From Bifidobacterium simiarum (lineage in GTDB: Bacteria > Actinomycetota > Actinomycetes > Actinomycetales > Bifidobacteriaceae), in assembly GCF_002802905.1 (NCBI RefSeq), contig NZ_PEBK01000001.1:473997-537996 (forward strand): a DNA stretch of 64,000 nucleotides. The letters are read 5' to 3'. The notes beneath the pieces were generated by a model. That model saw only the letters and a program-made list of their open reading frames with translations. It ran no database searches and was not told the DNA's origin. The translations under genes and the position numbers were made by a program. Positions 19,100 through 31,299 of the stretch are shown piece by piece (positions within the stretch are counted from its first letter, which is position 1; the number at the start of each line of letters is the position of its first letter).

Positions 19100-20089
19100 A
19101 TGAGCACATCCAAGCGTAGGGAAGAGGCCGAGGAGGCCATCGACTCGATCAACAGGCGGGCCGGCAGGAACATGCCGCAGGCCAGCGCCACCGGCGCCGT
19201 GCTGGTGGCGCTGATCCTGGCCAGCCTGCTGATCAACGTCGATGTCTTCGTCGTTCTGGTCGTCGTATTCGTCATGATCGCGGTGTGGGAGCTGCGCGTC
19301 GATTTCGCCACGGTGGGCATCCGCATTCCGGTGCTCGCATTGTGGGCGTCGGCGATCGTCATGCTGCTGGGCACGTATTTCGCCCCGGGGGGCCATCGCG
19401 TCGTCTTCATGGGCGCGGCCATGCCCATGGTGCTGATCGTCGTCGCCTTGTGCGGCTCGCTGCGGTTCACCATGCTGCACCAGCGGGTCTCCATGGCGGT
19501 GGCGTCGAAGCTGTCGAACGCCGACGCGGCCATGCGCGAGTTCTCCTCGTTCAACGACCCCCACGACGGTCTCGAGGTCTCCCGCCTGACCAACGTCGCG
19601 GTCTCCCTGTTCACCGCGATGTACGCGCCGTTCCTCGCCAGCTTCATCATCCTGCCGATCGGCGGCGAACATCCGGTGGCCCATGCGTTCTTCCTGCTGT
19701 TCATCCCGTCCCTCGGCGACGTGGGCGGACTGCTGTTCGGCGCATGGCTCGGCCGGCACAAGCTCAGCCCGCGCATCTCGCCGAAGAAATCGGTGGAGGG
19801 TCTGCTCGGCTCCATGCTGTTCTGCTTCCTCGGCGCGCTGGTGATCTTCCTGTGCACCTACGACCGGGCGACATGGGCCTCGCGCTGGTGGGTCCCGCTG
19901 CTGATGGGCGTGCTCATCGGCGTCATCGGCACCTTCGGCGACCTGTGCGCGTCCATGCTCAAGCGCGATCTGGGCATCAAGGACATGGGCCATGTGCTCA
20001 AGGGCCACGGCGGCGTGCTCGACCGCGCCGACTCCATCCTCATGTCCGCGCCGTTCATCTGCATCGTGCTGCTTGCGGCGGGACTGTAA
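19100..20089 (+). CDS. cdsA: Phosphatidate cytidylyltransferase (CDP-diacylglycerol synthase)
   Basis: 329 aa integral membrane enzyme making CDP-diacylglycerol, the precursor used by PgsA (30622-31299). A hydrophilic N-terminus of about 30 residues is followed by about eight membrane segments. The family signature near the C-terminus reads SMLKRDLGIKDMG, then HGGVLDRADS with the metal-binding Asp residues. The ribosome site is weak, so coupling to frr upstream is likely. Confidence 0.93.
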   Translation: MSTSKRREEAEEAIDSINRRAGRNMPQASATGAVLVALILASLLINVDVFVVLVVVFVMIAVWELRVDFATVGIRIPVLALWASAIVMLLGTYFAPGGHRVVFMGAAMPMVLIVVALCGSLRFTMLHQRVSMAVASKLSNADAAMREFSSFNDPHDGLEVSRLTNVAVSLFTAMYAPFLASFIILPIGGEHPVAHAFFLLFIPSLGDVGGLLFGAWLGRHKLSPRISPKKSVEGLLGSMLFCFLGALVIFLCTYDRATWASRWWVPLLMGVLIGVIGTFGDLCASMLKRDLGIKDMGHVLKGHGGVLDRADSILMSAPFICIVLLAAGL

Positions 20090-20136
20090 CCGCACCGCCA
20101 TATCGGAATCGTGAAAGGACATTCGGAAACCACGCC

Positions 20137-21297
20137 ATGAGCGAAGAGATCGAAACCGGCATCACCACCGGAGGCAGGGAGGGCGCCTTCAGGGACATCC
20201 TCTCCAAGGACCATGCCCGACGCGGCAAGCCGCCGCTGCATTTCGCCGACCTGAGCGAGGAAGAGCGCATCGAACGGGCCGGCCAGCTCGGCCTTCCCAA
20301 ATTCCGGGTCAAGCAGCTCGCCAACCACTACTTCGCCCATCTGGACACCGACGCCGAATCCTTCACCGACTTTCCCGCGGCGAAGCGAGGCGAGGCTGCT
20401 GAGGCGTTCTTCCCCACGCTGATCGAACCGATGCTGGTGCAGAAGGCCGATGGCGGCACCACGATCAAGACCCTGTGGCGCCTATTCGACGACTCGCGCA
20501 TCGAATCGGTGCTGATGCGGTACCCGAACCGTGCCACCCTGTGCATCTCCAGCCAGGTGGGATGCGGCATGGGCTGCCCGTTCTGCGCCACCGGCAAGCT
20601 TGGCCTGACCCGCAACATGTCGGCCGGCGAGATCCTCGAACAGGTACGCGTGGCCGCCGCGGCGATGCGCGACGGCGAGGTGGCCGGCGGCCCCGGACGA
20701 CTGAGCAACGTGGTGTTCATGGGCATGGGCGAGCCCATGGGCAACTACCGCGCCGTGCTGTCCGCGATCCGCCAGATCAGCGCCATGCCTCCGGAGGGCT
20801 TCGGCATCTCCGCCCGCAACATCACCGTATCCACGGTCGGCGTGGTCCCCGGCATCCGCAAGCTCACCGCCGAGGGCATCCCCGTGCGTCTGGCCGTGTC
20901 GCTGCACGCGCCGAACGATCAGCTGCGCGACGAGCTGGTGCCGATGAACCGACGGTTCAACATCACTCAGCTGCTCGACGCCGCGCACGACTACTATCTG
21001 GCGAGCAAGCGCCGCGTCAGCATCGAATACGCCCTGATGCGCGGCATCAACGACCAGCCGGTGCACGCCCGTCAGCTGGCGAACCGGCTGAACCACTACG
21101 GCGACGACTGGGTGCACGTCAACCCCATCCCGCTCAACCCCATCGAGGGCTCGAAGTGGACGGCCTCGAAGCCGGAGGACGAGCAGGAGTTCCTCGACAT
21201 CCTGCATCGCGCCGGCATCACCGCCACGCTGAGGGACACCAGAGGATCCGACATCGACGGTGCGTGCGGGCAGCTCGCGGCGAAGAACCGCGGCTGA
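20137..21297 (+). CDS. rlmN: Dual-specificity 23S rRNA/tRNA methyltransferase RlmN
   Basis: 386 aa radical SAM enzyme that methylates C2 of A2503 in 23S rRNA and A37 in tRNA. The iron-sulfur motif is CGMGCPFC (Cys-x3-Cys-x2-Cys), and the C-terminal methyl-carrying Cys is in GACGQLA after LRDTRGSDID. GMGEP is also present. The start is the first ATG fitting family length; a gaaagga lies somewhat far (18 nt) upstream. A terminator follows before hisF. Confidence 0.95.
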   Translation: MSEEIETGITTGGREGAFRDILSKDHARRGKPPLHFADLSEEERIERAGQLGLPKFRVKQLANHYFAHLDTDAESFTDFPAAKRGEAAEAFFPTLIEPMLVQKADGGTTIKTLWRLFDDSRIESVLMRYPNRATLCISSQVGCGMGCPFCATGKLGLTRNMSAGEILEQVRVAAAAMRDGEVAGGPGRLSNVVFMGMGEPMGNYRAVLSAIRQISAMPPEGFGISARNITVSTVGVVPGIRKLTAEGIPVRLAVSLHAPNDQLRDELVPMNRRFNITQLLDAAHDYYLASKRRVSIEYALMRGINDQPVHARQLANRLNHYGDDWVHVNPIPLNPIEGSKWTASKPEDEQEFLDILHRAGITATLRDTRGSDIDGACGQLAAKNRG

Positions 21298-21329
21298 TCG
21301 GCCCGATCAGGAGCGAAAAGACGTGAACG

Positions 21330-21368
21330 ACGCGGCGGAGGCCATCACCGGCCCCGCCGCGTTTCGTT
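21330..21368 (+). terminator. Hairpin terminator after rlmN
   Basis: Nine-bp stem (acgcggcgg paired with ccgccgcgt) followed by ttcgtt. Separates rlmN from the his/trp genes. Confidence 0.65.
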
Positions 21369-21462
21369 ACATATGGGTCGGGAATGGACATTACCCTAGG
21401 CAACGACAGGTATGCGGTTACAATCGACCCGTACATCGAACGAGCACAGCAAGGGGTGAACA

Positions 21463-22233
21463 ATGTCGCTGGCGGTGAGGGTGATTCCGTGTCTTGACGT
21501 GGACGACGGCCGGGTGGTCAAGGGCGTGCATTTCGAGAATCTGCGCGATGCGGGCGATCCGGTGGAGCGAGCCGCCGAATACTACCGTCAGGGCGCCGAC
21601 GAACTGACGTTCCTGGACGTGACGGCGTCGAGCTCGCATCGGCAGACGATGTACGACGTGGTGCATCGCACGGCGGAGGAGCTGTTCATCCCGCTGACCG
21701 TGGGCGGCGGCGTGCGCACCGTCGACGACGTGGACAACCTGCTGCGCTGCGGAGCCGACAAGGTGGGTGTGAACACGGCCGCCATCAACAATCCCCAGAT
21801 GATCGCCGACGTCTCCTCGAGGTTCGGCAATCAGGTGCTGGTGCTGTCGGTGGACGCGCGCAGGGAGCGCGGCGAACGCCATACGCAGTCGGGATTCGAA
21901 GTGACCACGATGGGCGGACGCAAGTCCACCGGCATCGACGCGCTGTGGTGGGTGAAGCGGGCCGAGGAACTGGGCGCCGGCGAGATCCTGCTCAATTCCA
22001 TGGACGCCGACGGCACCCAGGAGGGATTCGATCTGGAGATGATCCGCGCGGTGCGCCGGGAGGTCAGGATCCCGATCATCGCGTCGGGAGGCGCCGGCAA
22101 GGTGTCGGACTTCCCGCCGGCCATCGATGCGGGAGCGGACGCGGTGCTGGCCGCATCGGTGTTCCACTACGGCAAGATGACGATCGGCGACGTCAAGGAC
22201 GCCCTGCGCGCGGCCGGCCACGTCGTCAGATGA
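21463..22233 (+). CDS. hisF: Imidazole glycerol phosphate synthase, cyclase subunit
   Basis: 256 aa TIM barrel, cyclase half of the HisH-HisF complex in histidine synthesis; HisH is not in this window. Conserved starts [15 protein letters not shown] and FLDVTAS, and the late phosphate loop IIASGGAG, are present. A TACAAT hexamer at 21419-21424 is a likely -10 with a 5' leader of about 35 nt. First gene of a mixed his/trp run. Confidence 0.96.
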   Translation: MSLAVRVIPCLDVDDGRVVKGVHFENLRDAGDPVERAAEYYRQGADELTFLDVTASSSHRQTMYDVVHRTAEELFIPLTVGGGVRTVDDVDNLLRCGADKVGVNTAAINNPQMIADVSSRFGNQVLVLSVDARRERGERHTQSGFEVTTMGGRKSTGIDALWWVKRAEELGAGEILLNSMDADGTQEGFDLEMIRAVRREVRIPIIASGGAGKVSDFPPAIDAGADAVLAASVFHYGKMTIGDVKDALRAAGHVVR

Positions 22234-22326
22234 GATTTCCGGTGAGATGGCGAGATTCCTCGCAATTTTGACGCGATCCTGATGTGATCCCGATGCGATC
22301 TTGATGAAAGGACATGACGATCTTCG

Positions 22327-22821
22327 ATGACGTCCTACGATAACGAAACCACGCTCGATCCGCGTATCGCCGGCAGGCTCAAGCGAGACTCCAAGGGTCT
22401 GGTGGCCGCGGTGATCCAGCAGTACGACACCCATGAGGTGCTGATGGTCGGCTACATGAACGACGAGGCCCTGCGCCGCACCCTGACCACGGGGCGCGTG
22501 ACGTTCTGGTCCCGCTCCCGGCAGGAATACTGGCGTAAGGGCGACACCTCCGGACACCGGCAGTATGTGAAGGGGGTGTCGCTGGACTGCGACGGCGACG
22601 CGCTGCTGGTCGAGGTCGATCAGGTGGGTGCGGCCTGCCACACCGGCAAGCGCTCATGCTTCGACGAGGGCGGTCCGCTGCCGGTGACGGTCGGGCACCG
22701 CGAGGCTGCGGACGCCGCGGCGGACACCGTGATCGAGGACGGTGCCGCCGGTGCCGGTCACGGCGGCGAGCCCGCGCATGACGACGGTACGAATGATGGG
22801 AACGACGAGGGAAGGGCGTGA
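22327..22821 (+). CDS. hisI: Phosphoribosyl-AMP cyclohydrolase
   Basis: 164 aa. Opens the purine ring of phosphoribosyl-AMP in histidine synthesis. Core motifs are [31 protein letters not shown], and the metal and catalytic residues in DCDGDALL and CHTGKRSCF. It is a stand-alone HisI; the HisE half is a separate gene at 29444. The last 40 residues form a low-complexity Ala/Gly/Asp tail beyond the fold. The nearest ribosome site is 14 nt away and also serves a nine-codon overlapping frame. Confidence 0.94.
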   Translation: MTSYDNETTLDPRIAGRLKRDSKGLVAAVIQQYDTHEVLMVGYMNDEALRRTLTTGRVTFWSRSRQEYWRKGDTSGHRQYVKGVSLDCDGDALLVEVDQVGAACHTGKRSCFDEGGPLPVTVGHREAADAAADTVIEDGAAGAGHGGEPAHDDGTNDGNDEGRA

Positions 22822-22825
22822 GACC

Positions 22826-24445
22826 ATGACGACGGTCAAGGGCAAGACGACGAATGATGCGACGAACGGCGAGGCGACGGTGAACGGGAAGGCCGAGCCC
22901 AGCGTGGAGCGCCTCGGCTGGGGACAGACCTGGCCCGACCGGGAGGAGTTCCACGCGCTTGCCGACGCCGGATACCGGGTGATCCCGATCGTGCGGCGTC
23001 TGCTCGCGGATTCGCTCACCCCGGTGGGCTTCTACGAGCGACTGGCCGGGGGCCGCAGCGGCACGTTCATCCTGGAATCCGCGGAGTACGGCGGCAACTG
23101 GAGCCGGTACTCGTTCATCGGCGTGAATTCGATCGCGCAGCTTCGATCGAACGGGGGAGAGGCCGACTGGCTGGGCGAGGTGCCCGCCGGCGTGCCCGAG
23201 CACGGCGACGTGGTCGAGGTGGCGCATGAGGCGCTCAAGGTCCTGAAGGCCCCGCGCGTCAAGGGCCTGCCGAGCCTGACCAGCGGTCTGGTCGGATCAG
23301 TGGGATGGGATGCGATCCGTCACTGGGAGCCGACCCTGCGCGCCCAGGCCCCCGACGAGACCGGCCAGCCCGAACTCGCTCTCGCCCTCGCCACGGACAT
23401 CGCCGTGGTGGACCATGTGGACGGTTCGGTGTGGCTGATCGCCAACGCCGTGAACGTGGACGACAAGCCCACGCGGGCCGACGCCGCGTACGACGAGGCC
23501 GTCGCCCGGGTGGAGGACATGCAGCGCCGGGCGTCCACGCCGGTGGCGGGGGAGGCCCGCGTCAGCGTGCTCGACCCGTATGCCCCGACCCCCGAACTGC
23601 GGTTCCGCACCCCGAAGGAGACGTACGAGCACGCGGTCGAGGAGACGAAGCGTCACATCGTGGACGGCGACGTGTTCCAGACCGTGATCTCGCAGCGACT
23701 GGATCTGGATTCGCCTGCCGACCCGTTCGACGTCTACCGCGTGCTGCGCACGCTGAACCCCAGCCCGTACATGTACTTCATGACGCTCACCGACGCGCAG
23801 GGGCGCGACTTCAACGTGATCGGGTCCAGTCCCGAGACGCTGATCAAGGTGGACGAGGGCCATGCCATGACGTTCCCGATCGCAGGATCCCGTCCCCGCG
23901 GCGCCACGCCGGAGGAGGACGCGCGTCTGGCCCGGGAGCTGCTGGAGGATCCCAAGGAGCGCAGCGAGCACATCATGCTGGTCGACCTGTCGCGCAACGA
24001 CCTGAGCAAGGTGTGCGTGCCGAGCAGCGTCGAGGTGGTGCAGCTGATGGACATCAAGCGCTTCAGCCACATCATGCACATCTGCTCCACCGTCACCGGC
24101 ACCGTGGATCCCTCGCTCACCGCGTTCGACGTGTTCAAGTCCACGTTCCCGGCGGGCACGCTTTCCGGCGCCCCCAAGCCGAGGGCCATCGAGATCATCG
24201 ACGAGCTGGAGCCCGCCGACCGCGGCATCTACGGCGGCACCGTCGGCTACTTCGACTTCTCCGGCAACATGGACATGGCGATCGCCATCCGCACGGCCTT
24301 CCTGCGCGACCACGAGGCCAGCGTGCAGGCCGGCGCCGGTCTGGTGCTCGACTCCGTGCCGGCCAACGAGTGGCAGGAGACGCGCAACAAGGCCGAGGCC
24401 AGTGTCGAGGCGGTCCAGATCGCGGCCCGGCTCAGGACCGTCTGA
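22826..24445 (+). CDS. trpE: Anthranilate synthase component I
   Basis: 539 aa. Makes anthranilate from chorismate with the TrpG glutaminase, not in this window. The tryptophan feedback element is visible as ILES near residues 80-83, and the chorismate-binding domain carries GSSPETL, FPIAGSRPRG, DLSRNDL and TLSGAPKPRA. The first 25 residues are a low-complexity extension. It starts 4 bp after hisI, so the two are co-transcribed. No Trp-rich leader peptide was found upstream. Confidence 0.95.
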   Translation: MTTVKGKTTNDATNGEATVNGKAEPSVERLGWGQTWPDREEFHALADAGYRVIPIVRRLLADSLTPVGFYERLAGGRSGTFILESAEYGGNWSRYSFIGVNSIAQLRSNGGEADWLGEVPAGVPEHGDVVEVAHEALKVLKAPRVKGLPSLTSGLVGSVGWDAIRHWEPTLRAQAPDETGQPELALALATDIAVVDHVDGSVWLIANAVNVDDKPTRADAAYDEAVARVEDMQRRASTPVAGEARVSVLDPYAPTPELRFRTPKETYEHAVEETKRHIVDGDVFQTVISQRLDLDSPADPFDVYRVLRTLNPSPYMYFMTLTDAQGRDFNVIGSSPETLIKVDEGHAMTFPIAGSRPRGATPEEDARLARELLEDPKERSEHIMLVDLSRNDLSKVCVPSSVEVVQLMDIKRFSHIMHICSTVTGTVDPSLTAFDVFKSTFPAGTLSGAPKPRAIEIIDELEPADRGIYGGTVGYFDFSGNMDMAIAIRTAFLRDHEASVQAGAGLVLDSVPANEWQETRNKAEASVEAVQIAARLRTV

Positions 24446-24600
24446 GCGGACCCGCCTACGGACGGCCGAATGGTTGAATGACCGGCCGAACAGTCCGAAC
24501 GGACCCGAATAGTAAGACGGCCGTTCGGATGATGGGAAAACTGTGATACAGGTTGGTTGTCGGTCGGTTCCGGCACGCCTAGACACAACAAAGGAGAATC

Positions 24601-26691
<2,091 letters not shown>

Positions 26692-26729
26692 TGATCGGGA
26701 ACGGATACGAGACAAGGACACGATGCATT

Positions 26730-27599
26730 ATGACGAATGAAACCACCACGCCGTCCGGACAGCCGCTGGGCATCAGCCATCGGCCGAGTCCGACCGAGGC
26801 CATGTTCGACCGGTTCCGGGCCGAGAACAAGCCGGCTTTCATCGGCTATCTGCCGTACGGCTTCCCCGATCCCGACGTCTCCCTCGACGCCCTGCGCACG
26901 ATGGTCGAGCACGGCGTCGACGCCGTGGAGATCGGTCTGCCGTACTCCGACCCGGTCATGGACGGGCCGGTCATCCAGGCCGCCAGCCAGATCGCCCTGA
27001 ACAACGGGGAGAGCATCAACGGCGTGTTCAGGGCCGTCGAGACCGTGGCCAACGCCGGCGGCGTCCCGCTGATCATGAGCTACTGGAACCTGATCTACCA
27101 CTACGGCGTCGAGCGGTTCGCCCGCGACTTCGAAAACGCCGGCGGCGCCGGTCTGATCACCCCCGACCTCATCCCCGACGAGGCGGGGGAGTGGATCGAG
27201 GCGTCCGATCGCCACGGTCTGGACCGCATCTTCCTCGTGTCCCCCGATTCGTCGGACGATCGCCTCGAGATCGTGGCGAAAAACGCCCGCGGATTCGTCT
27301 ACGCAGCCTCCCGCATGGGCGTGACCGGCGAGCGTGACACGATCAGCGCCTCCCCGGAGCGTCTGGTGGAGCGCACCCGCAAGGCCGGCGCGAAGAACGT
27401 GTGCGTGGGCATCGGCGTCTCCACCCCCGAGCAGGGGGCCAAGGTCGGCGCCTATGCGGACGGCGTGATCGTCGGATCCGCGCTCGTGCACACGCTGCTG
27501 GCCGACGACGACAAGACCCCCAAGGATCGGGCCGAGGGCCTTCGTGACCTCGCCGCCAAGGCCGAGGCGCTGGCCGACGGCATCCACCGTGCGCGCTAG
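26730..27599 (+). CDS. trpA: Tryptophan synthase alpha chain
   Basis: 289 aa TIM barrel that releases indole from indole-3-glycerol phosphate to the TrpB domain encoded upstream. Conserved segments are FIGYLPYGFPD, VEIGLPYSDPVMDGPVIQ with the catalytic Glu and Asp, and VGIGVSTPEQ with VIVGSALV. The ATG at 26730 gives family length; another ATG seven bases earlier is out of frame. Followed by lgt after 10 bp. Confidence 0.96.
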   Translation: MTNETTTPSGQPLGISHRPSPTEAMFDRFRAENKPAFIGYLPYGFPDPDVSLDALRTMVEHGVDAVEIGLPYSDPVMDGPVIQAASQIALNNGESINGVFRAVETVANAGGVPLIMSYWNLIYHYGVERFARDFENAGGAGLITPDLIPDEAGEWIEASDRHGLDRIFLVSPDSSDDRLEIVAKNARGFVYAASRMGVTGERDTISASPERLVERTRKAGAKNVCVGIGVSTPEQGAKVGAYADGVIVGSALVHTLLADDDKTPKDRAEGLRDLAAKAEALADGIHRAR

Positions 27600-27609
27600 T
27601 GTGTCCGGC

Positions 27610-28569
27610 ATGACCTCATCCGGCATGACCCTAGCTTCGATCCCGTCCCCGACGTTCTCCGAATTCCACATCGGGCCGCTGACGATCCACATGTACGCGA
27701 TCTGCATCCTGATCGGCATCTGCTTCGCCGTGTGGATCCTCACGGTGCGGTGGCGCCGGTACGGCGGCATCTTCGATCAGGTGCTCGACACCACGCTCGT
27801 CGCGGTGCCGAGCGGTCTCGTGGGCGCCCGCCTGTATCACGTCGTGACCACGCCGGACGCCTACTTCCCGCCTACGGGCAGCCTCGCCAACATCCCCAAG
27901 GTGTGGGAGGGCGGCATGGCCATCTTCGGCGGCGTCCTGTTCGGCGCGCTCGGCGCGTTCCTGTGGTGCCGGCGCAAGGGCTACCCCTTCGCGTTGCTGG
28001 CCGACGCGCTGGCGCCGGGCCTGATGGTGGCGCAGGCGATCGGCCGTCTCGGCAACTGGTTCAACCAGGAGCTGTTCGGCAAGCCCACCACGCTGCCCTG
28101 GGGTCTGGCGCTGAACGACGCCGACGCCATGGGCAAGACCCAGGTGTGCTACAACGGGCAGCCCTGCCCGGTCGGTACGCTGTTCCATCCCACGTTCCTG
28201 TACGAGATGCTGTGGAACCTGTTCGGCGCGGCCATGATCGTCTGGATCGGCCACCGGTTCGCCAAGCGGCTGAAGGCCGGCCAGCAGTTCGCCATGTACA
28301 TGATGTGGTACGGACTGGGCCGCACCTGGATCGAGATGCTGCGCATCAACTACTCCACGCAGATCCTCGGACTGCGCACGAACGTGTGGACCGCGATCAT
28401 CGTGTGTCTGCTCGGCGTCGTGCTGTTCGCCGTGCTGCAGCGGTTCGGCCGCGGGCCGGAGCCGTACGTGGAGCGTCTCACCCGGATCACCGCCGACGAC
28501 CTCGAACGCCTGCAGGCCGAGAAGGAGGCCGACCGCGACCGCCACGAGGCCCGCAAAAACCACGGCTGA
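27610..28569 (+). CDS. lgt: Prolipoprotein diacylglyceryl transferase
   Basis: 319 aa integral membrane enzyme that attaches diacylglycerol to the lipobox Cys of lipoproteins, such as the one at 7391-9034. About seven membrane segments; the signature GRLGNWFNQELFG is present near residue 143. Charged C-terminal tail. The ATG at 27610 is used; a GTG nine bases earlier is possible. Apparently co-transcribed with trpA. Confidence 0.94.
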   Translation: MTSSGMTLASIPSPTFSEFHIGPLTIHMYAICILIGICFAVWILTVRWRRYGGIFDQVLDTTLVAVPSGLVGARLYHVVTTPDAYFPPTGSLANIPKVWEGGMAIFGGVLFGALGAFLWCRRKGYPFALLADALAPGLMVAQAIGRLGNWFNQELFGKPTTLPWGLALNDADAMGKTQVCYNGQPCPVGTLFHPTFLYEMLWNLFGAAMIVWIGHRFAKRLKAGQQFAMYMMWYGLGRTWIEMLRINYSTQILGLRTNVWTAIIVCLLGVVLFAVLQRFGRGPEPYVERLTRITADDLERLQAEKEADRDRHEARKNHG

Positions 28570-28659
28570 GGGGTCCGGCCACGCCGGCGGATCGTTCCCC
28601 GGCGACGAACGCAACACGACGATTCGGTGAATTGCCGCCGCCTCGTCGTTCAGATTTCC

Positions 28660-28665
28660 TAGAAT
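28660..28665 (+). promoter_or_regulatory. Putative -10 element of leaderless rpe mRNA
   Basis: TAGAAT ends 7 nt before the ATG at 28673 and overlaps an alternative ATG at 28664. No Shine-Dalgarno sequence precedes either codon. Confidence 0.45.
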
Positions 28666-28672
28666 GAGCACT

Positions 28673-29338
28673 ATGACGATTAACATTGCACCCAGCATCC
28701 TGTCCGCCGACTTCTGCAACCTCGAGCGTGATCTCCATGCGATCGCCAACGCCGATCTGGTCCACGTCGATGTCATGGACCATCACTTCGTGCCGAACCT
28801 GACGCTGGGAGAGCCCATCGTCAAGCGCATCTGCGAAGTCAGCCCCCTGCCCGTCGACGTCCACCTGATGATCGAGGACCCCGACCGTTGGGCCCCCGAA
28901 TTCGCCAAGTGCGGCGCCCAGTCCGTGACCTTCCACATGGGAGCCACCCACGCCCCCGTGCGTCTGGCCCGCCAGCTGCGCGACATGGGCTGCAAGGCCT
29001 GCTTCGCCGTCCGTCCCGCCGAGCCCGTCGAACCGATCTTCGACATCCTCGACGAGTTCGACATGATCCTGATCATGACCGTCGAGCCCGGCTTCGGCGG
29101 CCAGAAGTTCCTCGCCAACCAGATGGCCAAGACCCGTCGTCTGCGCGACGAGATCACCCGCCGCGGACTGTCCACCCACATTCAGGTGGACGGCGGCGTG
29201 AGCCGCGACACCGCGCACATCGTGGCCGAGGCCGGCGCCGACGTGCTGGTCGCCGGTTCCGCCGTGTACGGCGCCAAGGACATCGCCGCCGAGATCGACC
29301 TGATCCGGTCGAACGCCGAGGCGGCATATCGCGACTGA
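28673..29338 (+). CDS. rpe: Ribulose-phosphate 3-epimerase
   Basis: 221 aa TIM barrel interconverting ribulose-5-phosphate and xylulose-5-phosphate; xylulose-5-phosphate feeds the phosphoketolase pathway in bifidobacteria. Motifs: IAPSILSADF, HVDVMDHHFVPN, VHLMI, MTVEPGFGGQKF, and VDGGV. The start is taken at 28673 because a TAGAAT hexamer lies 7 nt upstream; the ATG at 28664 would add three residues and would lie inside that hexamer. Confidence 0.93.
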   Translation: MTINIAPSILSADFCNLERDLHAIANADLVHVDVMDHHFVPNLTLGEPIVKRICEVSPLPVDVHLMIEDPDRWAPEFAKCGAQSVTFHMGATHAPVRLARQLRDMGCKACFAVRPAEPVEPIFDILDEFDMILIMTVEPGFGGQKFLANQMAKTRRLRDEITRRGLSTHIQVDGGVSRDTAHIVAEAGADVLVAGSAVYGAKDIAAEIDLIRSNAEAAYRD

Positions 29339-29443
29339 CGAGTCGTGGCGGACCGAGTCCGCATAGATACCGGTTCCCGGTCCGGATCGCATCCCCGATC
29401 CGGACCGGACCATGACACCACAATCAAGGGGGAAGCACCCGTT

Positions 29444-29707
29444 ATGAAGACTTTTGAATCCCTGTTCGAGGAGCTCAGCGCCAAGGCCGCCGCGCAGACC
29501 GAAGGATCCCTGACCGTTGAGGAGCTGAACAAGGGCACGCATTTCATCGGCAAGAAGCTGGTGGAGGAGGCCGGTGAAAGCTGGATCGCCGCGGAATACG
29601 AAGGTGCCGACCGCACCGCCGAGGAGCTCAGCCAGCTGCTGTACCACGCCCAGGTGATGATGATCAACCGTGGCATCAGCCTCGAGGACGTGTACAAGCA
29701 CCTGTGA
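29444..29707 (+). CDS. hisE: Phosphoribosyl-ATP pyrophosphatase
   Basis: 87 aa, standard length. Hydrolyses phosphoribosyl-ATP in the second step of histidine synthesis. All-helical, with the metal-binding [13 protein letters not shown] stretch. Lies 49 bp before hisG, whose product makes its substrate. The ribosome site is aaggggga about 11 nt upstream. Confidence 0.95.
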   Translation: MKTFESLFEELSAKAAAQTEGSLTVEELNKGTHFIGKKLVEEAGESWIAAEYEGADRTAEELSQLLYHAQVMMINRGISLEDVYKHL

Positions 29708-29756
29708 TCGTCGCCGAGTGACGGCGAACGAATCCGAAGAAGGAGATTGATTCCAA

Positions 29757-30608
29757 ATGCTGAGAGTCGCCGTGCCCAACAAGGGCATGCTGTCAGAACC
29801 CGCGTGGAACATGCTGTCCGAGGCCGGATACCGGCTTCGCGGCAATTCCCGCCAGCTGGTCGTCGAGGATCCCGACAACGGCATCGAGCTGTTCTACCTG
29901 CGTCCGCTTGACATCGCCGTGTACGTCGGCCGTGGCACCATCGACGTCGGCATCACCGGCGAGGATCTGCTGCTCAATTCCGGCACCGAGGCGCAGGAGC
30001 ACATGAAGCTCGGCTTCGGCGCGTCCACGTTCCGCTTCGCCGCGCCGAACGACTCGTCGTTCCAGCGTCTCGAGGACATCGATGGCAAGCGCGTCGCCAC
30101 CTCGTTCGACAAGCTGGTCCGCGACTATCTGACCGCCCACCGTCTCGAGGCCGACATCATCCATCTGGACGGCGCCGTGGAATCCTCCGTGCAGCTGGGC
30201 GTGGCCGATCTCATCGCCGACGTGGTCTCCACCGGCACCACGCTGCGCAACGCCGGCCTGCGCATCTTCGCCGACCCCATCATGCATTCCGAGGCGTGCC
30301 TGATCCGCTCGCCGCGTCTGGACGAGCACGACGACCGCCTGACCGTCCTCAGCCGCCGTCTGCAGGGCGTGCTCACCGCCCAGCGCTACGTGCTGATGGA
30401 CTTCGACATCCCGGTGTCCAAGGTGGCGGCCGCCGTGGCCATCACCCCCGGCTTCGAGTCGCCCACCGTCTCCCCGCTGCACGACAAGCAGTGGAACGCG
30501 GTGCGCGTGATGGTGCCCCGCGCCAAGGTCAACCAGCTGATGGACCAGCTGTACGAGGTCGGCGCCAGGGCGATCATCGTCACCGCACTGCAGGCTTCGA
30601 GAATGTGA
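29757..30608 (+). CDS. hisG: ATP phosphoribosyltransferase (long form)
   Basis: 283 aa. First, feedback-controlled step of histidine synthesis. The length and a C-terminal ACT-like regulatory domain (from about residue 210: [21 protein letters not shown]) show the long HisG form that needs no HisZ. The N-terminal catalytic domain has [19 protein letters not shown] and the PRPP-loop region DVVSTGTTL. Good aaggaga ribosome site. Confidence 0.95.
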   Translation: MLRVAVPNKGMLSEPAWNMLSEAGYRLRGNSRQLVVEDPDNGIELFYLRPLDIAVYVGRGTIDVGITGEDLLLNSGTEAQEHMKLGFGASTFRFAAPNDSSFQRLEDIDGKRVATSFDKLVRDYLTAHRLEADIIHLDGAVESSVQLGVADLIADVVSTGTTLRNAGLRIFADPIMHSEACLIRSPRLDEHDDRLTVLSRRLQGVLTAQRYVLMDFDIPVSKVAAAVAITPGFESPTVSPLHDKQWNAVRVMVPRAKVNQLMDQLYEVGARAIIVTALQASRM

Positions 30609-30621
30609 TTCCGAGAGGGAT

Positions 30622-31299
30622 ATGAGCATTCGTACCGATACCACCGGGGCGGACGAAGCGTCGGACGACGAGTCGTTCAGCCCCGAACCGCGCAACGTCA
30701 TCCTGACGGTGCCCAATGCCATTAGCGCCCTGCGCATCCTGTCCATACCGGTCATCGCGGTGCTGATCTCCAACCGATGGCTGATCTGGTCGCTGGTCGT
30801 GCTGGCCATATCCTCCGCATCGGACGGCATCGACGGATACATCGCGCGTCGATTCAATCAGGTGAGCCGCATCGGGCAGATCCTCGATCCGATCGCCGAT
30901 CGACTGCTCATCATCTGCTCGATGCTCGCCCTCGGTTGGGCGCACATCCTGCCATGGTGGCTGCTGATCGCCGTGGGCAGCCGCGACGTGATCATGCTGC
31001 TCGAGGTGCTGCTGCTGTCCAACAACGACTACGGTCCGCTGCCGGTGCACTTCGTCGGCAAGGCGGGCACCGCGCTGCTGCTGATGTCGGTTCCGGTGCT
31101 CATCGTCGCCGACCTGAGGGTCTCCCCGTTCTTCGAGGTGCTGCACTGCGCCGGCGTCGCCGGTGCGATCTGGGGGGCCGCCCTCTACTGGGTCGCCGGC
31201 CTGATCTACATCATCCAGGGCTATATGCTGATTCATCAGGGCGGGGAACGCTCCACCGGAGCCGGATCCGACGGCAAGGAACTGGCCCATGCCGAATGA
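30622..31299 (+). CDS. pgsA: CDP-alcohol phosphatidyltransferase (PgsA-like)
   Basis: 225 aa membrane enzyme. Transfers a phosphatidyl group from CDP-diacylglycerol, probably to glycerol-3-phosphate. The family motif D-x2-D-G-x2-A-R-x8/9-G-x3-D-x3-D is visible (SDGIDGYIARRF, then GQILDPIADR). About five membrane segments. It overlaps the next gene by 11 bp and heads the block pgsA-DUF881-sbp-DUF881. The exact alcohol acceptor cannot be read off, since paralogues of this family use glycerol phosphate, inositol phosphate or cardiolipin precursors. Confidence 0.87.
   Translation: MSIRTDTTGADEASDDESFSPEPRNVILTVPNAISALRILSIPVIAVLISNRWLIWSLVVLAISSASDGIDGYIARRFNQVSRIGQILDPIADRLLIICSMLALGWAHILPWWLLIAVGSRDVIMLLEVLLLSNNDYGPLPVHFVGKAGTALLLMSVPVLIVADLRVSPFFEVLHCAGVAGAIWGAALYWVAGLIYIIQGYMLIHQGGERSTGAGSDGKELAHAE

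Noticed and set aside
22314..22343. Nine-codon frame (MTIFDDVLR) overlapping the hisI start
   Set aside because: It has the better ribosome site spacing, but is too short to call a gene; it may only serve translational coupling.
24446..24600. Possible trp attenuator between trpE and trpCB
   Set aside because: No leader peptide with Trp codons and no alternative stem pair with a T run were found.
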